NCBI GenBank assembly: GCA_951799405.1
Contig: OX637332.1
Location: 30,976,832-31,040,831 of the forward strand
DNA length: 64,000 nt
Origin: Agapetus fuscipes
Taxonomy: Eukaryota; Arthropoda; Insecta; Trichoptera; Glossosomatidae
Reading direction: 5' to 3'
Positions 35,972-47,900 of the stretch are shown here, in pieces (the first letter of the stretch is position 1; each line of letters opens with the position of its first letter). The position numbers were made by a program, and so were the translations under genes. Under the pieces are notes generated by a model. The model saw only the letters and a program-made list of their open reading frames with translations. It was not told the origin of the DNA and did not search any database.

Positions 35972-38900
35972 CTGCAATTTAAACATCAAAATATTCATAC
36001 GGCAAGTTCATTCCAGTTCACGTACGGTGTTCTTTGCCTTTCTATCAGCAGAGTGCCCTTGCGTCGCCAGATCATTAAGCTAATTTTACATGAGCAATGT
36101 TTGCATGTGTACTGAACCAATGTGTTTTATGAAAACAGGAAATTGATTTAAAAAATATTTAAAACAACTGTCACATTATCGAGTTTTACGTTTTTTCTTA
36201 GCTCAGATTGTGTAGAATTTGATTCTGAAGACAACTGCATTAAAAAGTCATATTTGACAAAATTGGTCTATACGGCAAACAAGAACTGGGGAGCGAACTC
36301 CCAGAACGTACCTCACATATTGTGGCACTGTCCATTTACACTTGGGATTTCCATACAAATCGGAGATTGCTAGCGCTTGCGAAAGAACTCCGTAGATAAA
36401 AAATCACATTACGCCTTTTTTTTTGGACACGAATCGGCAGCTCGTCGCCTTAAAGTCGTAAGGAATTTAGCAGAACAGCGCTTCTGTTCGGGTTGCGCTC
36501 CTTGCTGCAGTACGGCTGCCATCCCAAGCAACCTTTTAGGTTTTAAAAAGATTACAAAAAGGTCCCAGAACCTTTTTAAACCTTTTTGTAACCTTTTTAA
36601 AACCTAAAAGGTTACTTGAGATTGGTCCAGTCGGTTACGCTGATTTTGTTGCAACCAATTCAAAATTTTTCCGACTTTGAGCGATTATGCGCTTCCCTTT
36701 CTGCGCTGCTAAGCTGCGTCCGCGGTGGATTCACAGTAATCCTGTCCTTATTTTATTATTTTGTATTATGGATATCATTCTTCACACTACTCGTGATCTC
36801 CCAACACCCCAAGGAGTGCCACCTGAAGTTTGCTATTAGCTTCAGTAACATCGAACCATTTACTTTTAGAGTCATGGGCACGCCTCTGGCCTAGAGGTTC
36901 TTGTTTTGTCGTGCCGTTTATTTTACTTCACGAAAAGGCCTACCGCCACTTGATAAAATGTAAAGCTTTCTATAAGTGTCCATGAGCTGTGGGTCCTTCT
37001 GACACATACATACATGATGGGTGTGAGGAGGGTTTTAGCATACACCGATTGTTATATACTGAATGATAGAGTTCGCAACGATTGGGTGGTGAACGAGTAA
37101 ATATAAAATATAAAAGAGAATTTTGAGAATGAAAGTACAAAAAAACACAATGAGATGGTTCGGATATCTTGAAAGAATGGATGATGAACGACTAACGAAG
37201 AAAGTGTACAGAGGAAATTTCAAAGGGAAACGTGGAAGGGAAAGACCGAGGAAGGAATAAATATACCTAATAGGTGATATTGCGAAAGAATGGAACCTGC
37301 GGTGTGAGAATAAGAGGTGTGTATGAAGAAAGTGATGAATTTTGTTGAGATGAAAGGGATATGTTAGGACAGAAAAAAGTGGAGACGCATCTGAGGAAGT
37401 ACCGGTCACCCCTAGTAGAACGGTGACAGGATACAGTTACAGTAACGGATTGTTATATAAAAATAATATTAGGATGATTTTTTTGGTGAGCGCTGTTTTT
37501 GTATGAATCAACCTCAAAGCTTTCTGCGAGCTTGATTATTTATCGCTATAGAAAGCGTCAAATCTCAAGCAAAATCCAGTTGCTGTAAGGTCGAATGGAC
37601 CTTTGGTGACCGGTCTTTGCTAAAGGTATATGATTTTTTTTCAACCCAGCGAAGAGCATATTTGAAAATAAGAACTTAGATTATAGATGTACAATATAAT
37701 CTTTGCAGAGGCTATGTGCAGAGGCCAAAACAGTGATCTGTGGCAGAGGCTATGGCTATGGCTATTGCAGATCTGAATGGCGACAGAGTAAGGCCGTTTG
37801 TCCACCGCACGCCGTCACCGTCACGTCACCGAGAACGAGATTATTTCGGGCCGAGTTTAATTGATGTGGCGGCGATCGTTGGTCCACCGCGACCGATTTC
37901 GCTGGTTATAGGTCATGTATTGTATTGCCTATAACCAGGCAATACATAAATACATAACATGTACCGCTACTTTGGCGCCGTCATCTCGTTCTCGGTGACG
38001 TGACGGTGACGGCGTGCGGTGGACAAACGGCCTAACAGGTTACAGTTGACTAATACGTTGGTATGAGGCTGACCACGCATGCTGTAAGTACTTGGTTCAC
38101 TTTTATCAATGCTACACGATTTCAGGGAAAGGTGGAATAGAACTACACATGTCTGCTTCTGGGCATAATTTAATATGAATCTTTATTTACAACTCTTTGC
38201 CACTTAGATTGTAGATTATATGTGAAGGATCAAAGGACATGTCTTTACATACTGACGGGGCGAGAGGTGAAGTGGAAATCGCTTGTGATGGGCGAGAATC
38301 GCTGAGAATTCGTGAGAAAAGTGCAAACAATAACATGTTTTCACCATCAATAAGAAATTTCACGTAGAAACAAACAAGAAATGATAATTATTTCAAACAA
38401 AAAATATGTAAATTTTGTAGGGTTTGTGTATTCACACAGTGAAAATTCATTTTTTTATAAAATAAAGCTATTTTTTGTTTAACGTAGTTTATTATTTGTC
38501 TTTTTGTGTTGACTCAATAATTTTATTTGTGCTTTAAATATTTTATTTATTTTTTGACCCTCGGATGTTTGAATTAATTTATTGTAATTATTATATATTA
38601 TTTTATGTTTTCTTTCTTTTAATTTTTGACTGTTGTATTTAATTTTAATTAAGTTCATATTTATTGTACCTATACCTACCTATTTATTTGAATTTATATA
38701 ATTTTGATCTATGGTTTTTTGGAGGTTGTGTGTGTGGTGTGAATGAAAGCCCGTTTTTGAAAGTGTATATTTTTAATGCAGTCAGTACTGTTCAATCAAA
38801 GGTAATTCAAAATGTTGTATTGGTTGCAATCTTCCGGTCTTCAAGCTGCGTCCAGGCGGAAGTCCTCCTTAATCCGCCTTGCTTGTGAGGCGAGCAGGAT

Positions 38901-41900
38901 GCTTGATGCTTGAAGTGGGGGAAGGAAAGGAAATATGGAAGTTGGCAATTAGGAAGTAACTTGAAACTTTTGAGGAAGTTCAGATTGGCCCTAACAAGGA
39001 CCTTTTGTTGTGAGCAGGAGAAAAACTGTAAACTTTTGAGGAAAATTAAAAGTGGCCCTAAGAAGGACCTTTTGTGTTGTGATGTGAGCAGTGTGCTGTA
39101 GGAGACGGTTGCCTCAAGTCTGTTCCTGGCGAGGTCTTGAGAATCTTCTAGGTAAAGATGTGGCGAAGCTGGAGATGTCCAGGTGAAGGTATGATGAAGC
39201 TGGAGATGTCCAGGCGAAGGCACGAGGTAAGATGTCGTCTCTGCTTGGAAATTGGCGGGAATGCGAGAGATGTCTTGAGATTTTGGCGGGAGATGTAGAT
39301 GTCCGCTCGGTGGTCTCGAAGTTTCTCTGGTGATGATGTAGTGGTCTGCGGAGACGTCCAGGCGACGGTGCAAAGTAGTTTTGCGTCTCTGCTTGGAAAT
39401 CGGCGGGAACGCGAGACGGCTTGCAATTTTGGCGGGAGCGCGGTAAGATGTTGCTCGTTCCGTGGTCTCAGTGTGTCTGGCTGTTTGGAGCGCGGCGTAC
39501 GCGTTTTATACTCCCGCTCGTTCTCGCGGGCCCACTACTAGGGGTGGGCACGCACAATTTTCGGATTATCTTTTTTTTATCTGATTTCAGATATCTGGTT
39601 TTCTTTCATCTTCTGTACTGATGCACCACAGTTTGTTCTTAATAATTTTAATTTTTTATACATCACTCTTGATAATGGCCTGAATATTGAAGGTCGAAAG
39701 TACTCGAGATATTAAATATTATTGTGATAATAAACTACGTTAAACAAAAAATAGCTTTATTTTATAAAAAAAATATGTTTTTAGATCACGTGTATTTATC
39801 AAGTTTGAACTGCTAGCAAAACCATTAACTTAATCCAAATCTAAGCTGCAAAGATATGTATCATTTGAGATTCATATTAAATGCATTCGCACAAGCAGAG
39901 ACGCATCATTTCGCGCTCACACATGCTGCATGTGGACCTACAGTATAAAAAACCCAATCTCAAATGAACATAAGCCCTGCAACTCTGGCCGACCTTCCCT
40001 GAAACAGGGGTGACATTGGCTAAGTGAACCATTTTTACAGTATGGGTGGTCAGCCTCATAAGAACTCGAATTAGCGATGTCATAATTATGATTAAATTAA
40101 AAAGCTCTGTGTTTTTGTGGAGCCCACATCAAGATCCCTTAGCAAGCATTCTTGTCACTATAGAAAACGTCTTTTTTTTTTTAAATAACGCAACTACGCT
40201 ACACATATAGTGTAACTTCTTCCCTGCGTCATCCACAAAGGGGTGGGTCGCATGTGGCGATTCAGGACCTTTTTATTGTTACGGGTCAGGGGGCCGGCCT
40301 CACACCAATCACTTTCAGTTGAAATGGGAGTTTCCCAGCTCCCGGGGGAGTTCGGTTCGGTTCTTATTTCTTGTGAAGACTCCGTGCACCTTGCTGGTAT
40401 TTCTTTTGAGTTTGAAATGGACACCGAAACGAGAAATCATTTCTGACACCCTCGGTGGGGATCGAACCCTTGCTCTCGGCATGGAATGCAAGCATTCTAC
40501 CAACCAGCTATCGACCGGACTTTTTACGAGCTTGCACAAACAAAGACCCAGTTGCTGTAAGGTTGGATGGACCTTTTGATGGCCGATCTTTCGTAAAGGT
40601 TTATAAATTTTTTAACCCAGCGATGAGCAAATTTGAAAATATTTTTTGTGCTCCGCCGGGATCCGAACCCACAACCTTCCATTTACGAGGATGATGTGGT
40701 AACCACTAGACTACGGACCGGTCTTATTTCTTCAAATAACTTGAACAAATATATCAATTTAGTCAACGACGTTACCATGTTGAAAGCACCGGTTCTCATC
40801 AGATCACCAAAGTTAAGCAACATTGGGCGCGGATGCTAGTTGGATGGGTGACCGCTAGGTACACCGCATGTTGTTGGCATTTCTTGGACCGGTCCGTAGT
40901 CCAATGGCAAAACTTCAGACTCGTAAATGGAAGGTTGTGGCTTTGAATCCCGGCGGAGCACAAAAATATACCATTTATATTTCCAAATGTATTCTTCGCT
41001 GGGTTGAGCAATTCGTAAACCTTTACCTAAAGACCGGTCACTGCAAGGTCCATCCAACCTTACAACAACTGGGTCTTGCTTGAGAATTGGCGCTTTCAAC
41101 AGCGACGACCAAGCTCGCAGAGGGCTCTTGAGGTGTGATACACACAAAAACAGCGCTCACCAAATAAATCATCCTAATATTATTTTTATTATAATCAATA
41201 TCTTTACCTGTTCCTTCTGCAGATTTTGCACTGGAATGTTCTCTCCAAGTCCTGCTAATCCGTTCAGGAGAGATTGTTCGAAAGACTCGTCGCTGGCAAG
41301 TCCGTCGTTTACTATGGTGCCATCAGACAAAGCAATCAAACCACGCTTCGTCTGCCTCTTGGAATCACCTTTGTCGCCTGAAACACAAAAACCTTTTTTT
41401 TTACAAACCTGGCGTTATTCGTTTATTTATTTTCCGGAATATTAATTAAAACTAGGAACATTCATATGAACTTTGATGCGAAGAGATGAAGTTTATTGAA
41501 AAAATTCCAGTGAAATTGAGCTAAAAATGAATAAAATCAGGTCATGTCATGAAATGATGGAGGCTAGGTACAAAAAATACTGAAAATTTATTTTCGAAAA
41601 TTTGCGGGAATTTGAAAAAAGGCCTGTATATTGTGTTCAAGCTAGTTTTACAACAGCTTTTTATTAAAAGCAAAAAATCACAATGAGATGGTTCGGACAC
41701 AGATCATAGAATAGAGCGACTAACAAAGAAAGTGTACATAGGAAATCGTGGAAGGGGAAGACCGAGGTAGGAATGAACAGACCAAATAGGTGAGATTGCG
41801 AAAGAATGGAACCTGTAGAGTAAGAATAAGAGAAGAGTGTGTATGAAGGAAGTCATGAATCTTGAAGAGATGAATGAGGTATGCAAGGACAGAAAAAAGT

Positions 41901-44900
41901 GGAGACGCATCTGCGGAGGTACCGGCCACCCCTAGTGGAACGGCGGCAGGATACAGTAACAGTACCATTTTTTTTTGAGACTCCCTAGATTGAAAAGACT
42001 CTAGGAGTCTATGACAACGCAGAGGTGTTGGTGATGTGGCAGTTGTCCTTGTCCGGTTGCAGGGCCGTTAGCTGCGCAGTGCTGTCGTGTGTGTTGCGTT
42101 GCGTTGTGTTTTGAGACACTGAGAGGAAATGGCGATTGATATTGGATTTTAAAAGGGCAAGGTTAAATTGGGATGGAAACACAGATACCGGCTACTCATT
42201 CCATAAGCGGGCAATTTGGCAAAGGAATGAGTCGTGAAAACACCAAGTTCTCATAGTTTGTTATTTAATAAATATTTTTTTATTGTAAAGAAATAATTAC
42301 CCATTATCTCCTTTTCCATCTTGCTTTTTGAATCTTCTCTTTTATTTCTCTTCACTTCTTTTACATCATCGGCTGGTTTATTCCTCTTATACAAATTGTG
42401 CTGAGCGTACGATGAATCGAATGGACTTGCAGTCACAAGTAATCTTCCACTTCCCAAAGAGTTCTGCTGCGGTCTGATGAACTGTACGTTTCCAGGGTTG
42501 AAGCTCAATTGGTCTGGAGGGTTTTGTGAAGCCAGCAGTTGTTCGCTTACGAATCTGCCCGGTCCGAATTGCCCGTTGATGTAGTTCTGGTTGAGCTGGA
42601 GGCCGTTTGATAGCTGGGCTTGGATCAGCTGAGGTGGGTTGCCGAGATTGAGTTCCAGGGAAGGGTTGATCTGTCCGCCTGTTAGGATGGAATTGGTGGC
42701 TGCTGGGGGGGCCGCTGGGGACGGGGGAGGGAGGTTGCCGTTGGACAGGGGGGTGCCATCGTGGCCGAAGTGGTGGACGTGGTGATGCTTGTGATCTTTG
42801 TGGGCTTTTCCGGCTGTTAGGGCGACGTGGTATAGCTGAAGCATCGTCAGCTCACCCTCCATGCCGCCGTTATCTGAAAATATAAAAACATCAAATCAAG
42901 GAAAAGAATAACAATCTATAATCTATGTAAGTTGGAAAGACATACATTATAACATTTAAAATTTATTAATATTTTAATTTTAAGGGTCAATTCCAATAAA
43001 ACACTGCTTTATTATCACTAATATATAAAATATTTAAAAAAATATATATATAATAACGTTTTCGATATATTATATTATCATAGTCAGGTAATAAAATTCA
43101 AAATTAAAAGCCGCAATGGTACCAAAAATTCTAAAATAGATAAAACGTTGTCGAATCAATAATAATGTTACGAACGTATGAGTTCGTGTGGACGTGAGCC
43201 TAGGCATGATGGTTGGTGTGAATGCTCTATTACCATCAAATAAAAAGTATCTACCATGTTCTCGAACACGAAAGAATAGTCTCCGCCGCACATATAAATA
43301 CGAGCAAAGATTCTGCGGTTCGGACAGAGTCGCTTTGGCCATTGTAACGCGAAGACCAAATGCAGAGAGTGAAGAGTGAACAGTACCCTTAGTACGAGTT
43401 GCAAAACTTGAAAAAAGTAAAGGTTACGTAAAATATTAAAGCGTGATTTCTCCCAAAATCTGCCGTTTTTGTTTCTTATACTTTATCTAATCTAATATAA
43501 TCTAATCTAAGCTGCAAAGATATATATCATTTAAGATTTATATTAAATGCATTCCCACAAGCAGATATGTATAATTTCGCGCTAACACATGCCGCATGTG
43601 GACCTACAATATAAAAACCCAATCTCAAATGAACATAAGCCTTGCAACTCTTGCCGTCCTTCCCTGAAACAGGGGTGACATTGGCAAAGTGAACCAATTT
43701 TTTACAGTATGGGTTTTTTACTTTATGGTATATATCCAAATTACCGAAAATACCGAATGAATGGAATATCCAGAGTCATAATAAAAGAAGAGCTTGTATG
43801 AAGAAGGTTATGACTCTGGAGGAAATGAAAGAAGTATGTAAGGATAGAAAGAAATGGCGGTTGATCTGTAATGTTGGCGGCTAGGGTTTATTAAAGTGAA
43901 ATTTGTTTTATGTTTTAGTTTTTTTTTGATGTCCATGACCGTGTTTATATTATATTATTGTTTATTAATTTTAAAAATGTAATTTGTGATGTTTGTTCCT
44001 TGACTTATAGGTTCGTATGCGGCTGACCACCCATACTGTAAAAAAAAAAAAAAATGGTTCACTTTGCCAATGTCACCCCTGTTTCAGGGAAGGGCGGCAA
44101 GAGTTGCAGGGCTTATGTTCATTTGAGATTGGGTTTTTATATTGCAGGTCCACATGCGGCATGTGTTAGCGCGAAATTATACATGTCTGCTTGTGGGAAT
44201 GCATTTAATATAAATCTTAAAAGATATATAAATCTTTGCAGCTTAGATTAGATTAGATTAGATTAGATTAGATGGTCTTAGCAAAAGAGTTACAGTGATG
44301 AAGAAAATCAAGTTCAAACAAACAAAAACGGCAGATTTTGAGGGAAATCACTCTTTAATAATTACCGTAAACTTTACATTACTCAAGTTTTGCAACTCGT
44401 ACTAAGGGGTACAGTACATTGTAACCTATATTGTGAAAAATGAATCTTGTGAAATGAATTTAAATCGCAATTTAATTAAAAAAAAAAAAACAAAGTCAAA
44501 TCATTACTTTAATGTTGCCACCATGCAGCGAAAATCTTATCCTATTTTACAGCGTTTGGTTTGTAAAGACGCGCGCGGGATACTTAGGTACTACTTGTCG
44601 GTGTATGGCCGAGGGGACCAAGTGGGCAGATCTTTCTAGCGTATTTGGAATAGAATAACGTTGGTTCGATCCCCGCCTAGGTCATTTGACCGTAACTTTA
44701 ACCCTAGTTCAACAGATGTTATTGGGTAATAATTAATGATGGGCCGAAGTTCAGTTCACTTTCGATTCAACCGAATTTCGGCAGGAGCCGAACATTCAGT
44801 GTAAAAAAAAAGTAAAATAAAATACCTGCTTGCACCATTTTGACTTTTATAATTGGATGTCATCGTATCTTTTATAACCGTCCAATATTAAAAAGGCCTT

Positions 44901-47900
44901 TATATACTCAATCATGGTCATTTAGTTTAGTAGGATCAGGTGAACATTAATGTACAATTTGATAAAAATTGAAAAACCTTCTTCTACTCCGTTACATAGA
45001 TATCAGATTGAAACATAAATGCAATAAACTTAGTATTATAAGTGTTTTTAGGCTTTCATGGCCGGCTTCAGATGATGATGAGGATGAATATGAATAAAGC
45101 AGCCTACAATTATTGAACATGGTCTACAAGCCCGGAAGGATGGAGACATCATCATCATCATCATCAAACTTAGTATTGTTCTAACAAATAACAGTAACTA
45201 GAAACTATAATACGTAACTTTTTTACCGAACCGAAGTTCGGTTGAACTTCGGCTGAATTTTTTATTTTAACCGAATGTTCGGCCGAAGTTCGTATTCGGT
45301 TCAAACCACATTCGGCCCATCCCTAATAATTATTAATAAATAACTCATTAAAATAAACAATAATGAATTCTTAATTGATGATATTAATACCTACCTGTTT
45401 CTGGCCAGGCAGAATAGGTTGGTGAATTGAATTCCTCTTCACAAATCTATTTTTTTATTTTAATAAAAAAAATTAACTCATCACTAGCCACTTGCGTACT
45501 ATCCCCATCATTTGCAAGCGTTAGAGTTGTGAACTATGGCGTAGGGTCTCGTTTTCTCTTGGGCGGATCTCGTCCTGTTACTACAATACCTCAAGTTTAA
45601 ACTTCAACGTTTTCACTGCTTAGTACAGTCATCGTGTTGTCTAGAATAAATGGGATAGCGCCTCCCTAGCTTTTCATACAGAATTCAGTGTTCTCGATGA
45701 CTTTGGGAGACTATGAGAGCTGTGACGGGGGTATAGGGTGCTGTTTTATCGACCGGGTGCGCGCGCACCGGCCACGCCCCGTTAAGCGTCATCAGCATCA
45801 TCATCATAATATTGTTCCCGGTCTCGCAGTGTTGTCAGTCCACAGCCATGTGTTCTATCTGCAATAGTAAACAATATACCAGACCATGTGAACAAACAAT
45901 ACAAAGCCAGAGTTTTTTTTCAGATATTTGTTACATTAGCTTATAGACTTATAGGTTGGTATGCGGCTGACCACCCATGCTGTAGAAAATGGTTCACTTT
46001 GCCAATGTCACCCCTGTTTCAGGGAAGGTCGGAAGGAGTTGCAGGGTGTATGTTCATTTGAGATTCGGGTTTTTATATTGTAGGTGCACATGCGGCATGT
46101 TTAATCGTCAACTTATACGTTTCTGCTTGTGAAAATGCATGTAATGTGAATCCCTAACGTTACATATATTTGCAACTTAGATTAGATTAGCTAAAAACGC
46201 TAAACGCGAAGGGGTTGTATTTATTTTTACAGGTAAGAGGGCCGGCCTTACCACTTCAACCACTACTGTTGAAGTGGGGTTGAAGTATCTCCCGAGGGGG
46301 CTGGTACTCATTTCTTGAAAAGGCTGGAGTAAAATATATTTACGACTAAGATTAAAAATTATAGATGTATTAGGGGATGGTTGTTGAGGAGTATAGAACT
46401 AGGTGGCAGGCGCGTGCAAAGGGTATAGGCAAACACATTTCAGAATAAACATTTTCTCCCATTTCTTTAAAATAACTCCTGAATTTCAAGCTTAAATTTA
46501 TTGCCTAGCTATTAAGCGCATGTGCATGTATGGGATGCACGCTCCTGCTAAGTGTGGTCCTGGCCACCGTTATTTGATGGCTTGATAAAGGCGCGTGCAT
46601 AGGGTATAGGCAAAAACATTCGAGAATAAATACTTTCTCCCATTTCTTTCAAATAACTCATTTGAAATTGACTGAAGTGGTAACAATGTCTCCAATGGAA
46701 TTTAAATTTTGAATATATATGGAAATATTTAAGAAAATATTTAGAATAAATGTTTTTTTACTATATGTTGACTACCTATTACCACCGCGTGTAATTGGTA
46801 TTACTTGGACCGGTCTGTAGTCCAGTGATCTGTGATGTTGGCGGCTAGGGTTTTTTTTAAATAAGAATTTAGTTTTCTGTTAGTTTTTAATGTCCACACA
46901 TATTATAATTTGTTTATTTAAAAAATGTAATTTGTTGTGTACGTTCCTTGACTTATAGGTTGGTATGCGGCTGACTAGCCATGCTGTAGAAAATGGTTCA
47001 CTATGCCAATGTCACACCCCTGTTTCAGGGAAGGTCGGCAAGAGTTGAAGGGTATATGTTCATTTGAGATTCGCGTTTTTATATTGTAGGTCCACATGCG
47101 GCATGTTTAAGCGCGAACTTGCGCTTTTGCAACTTAGATTTAGATTAAGATTTAGTGTGCCTGTATGGGATGCACGCCCCTGGCTTGATTACTGTAGTTG
47201 GACGCCTTATATGCAGACACTTTCGTTTCCTTTATCTAGTAAAAAATTCAAAATTTATCATGACAACTAAGTCGTCGAGCGATTTCCCCAGGGGGCGCTG
47301 TATGGAGCATTCAATTTACAATTCACGTATGGAGTATTCAATCTCTTTGCTGGCGAAATATTCTCATGAATTACCCTGCGTGGTATTCAAAATTGGGGCA
47401 ACGACACAATGGAAAAAAATCGAATCATAAATGGCCGTTAAAATAAGAAATAAAAATATATTTACTAATTTTTCTCAAAAAAAATTAAAAATTAATAATT
47501 TATTTTTGCAATAAATAAATCAAATCTAATATAACTTTTTTTATGAGTGGGTAGTCCGGTCGATAGCTCAGTTGGTAGAGTGCTTGCATTCCATGCCGTG
47601 AGCTCGGGTTCGAATCCCGAAAATGGAGATTCTGTTTTTGATATCAATGATACCTAATAAAATTATATGCCATATCCTTAAAAGCTACGCCACACACTCT
47701 GTAAATATTTTTTTTTTCAATCTAACAAAGAATAGTTCACTTTGCTAATGTGTTTCAAGGAAGGTCGGCAAGAGTTGCAGGGCTGATGTTCATTTGAGAT
47801 TGGGTTTATATGTTTGAAGTCCACATGCGGCATGTGTAAGCGCAAACTTACACGTGTCTGCTTATGGGATTGCATTAAATAAGAAACTTAAATTTAATAT

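Larger units (their letters stand above)
43378..44417. repeat. Large inverted repeat with 245-bp copies in both arms
   Basis: Outer arms of about 105 bp (TTAGTACGAGTTGCAAAACT; AAAATCTGCCGTTTTTGTTT) at 43385-43480 and 44310-44410 are diverged reverse complements. Inside each arm lies a 245-bp repeat in mirror orientation (43485-43715 reverse, 43996-44272 forward). The centre is LINE-A ORF2/UTR sequence. Confidence 0.8.

Noticed and set aside
38807..39373. 188-codon frame on the - strand
   Set aside because: Lies in a GC-rich, internally duplicated core; no domain, no splice context in the pentraxin gene, and repeats explain the length.
40762..40880. Functional 5S rRNA gene
   Set aside because: Several substitutions from 5S rRNA, no terminator T-run, and direct continuation into SINE sequence.
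43070..43404. 90- and 78-codon - strand frames in pentraxin intron 5
   Set aside because: Phase and splice signals do not fit the neighbouring exons, which already join in frame.
44240..44272. Telomere-like tandem GATTA/TTAGA repeats
   Set aside because: Only a few units, always at the 3' end of the 245-bp repeat, and not the TTAGG insect telomere motif.
47551..47620. Stand-alone tRNA gene
   Set aside because: A and B boxes are good, but there is no paired acceptor stem and the same sequence heads the SINE family.
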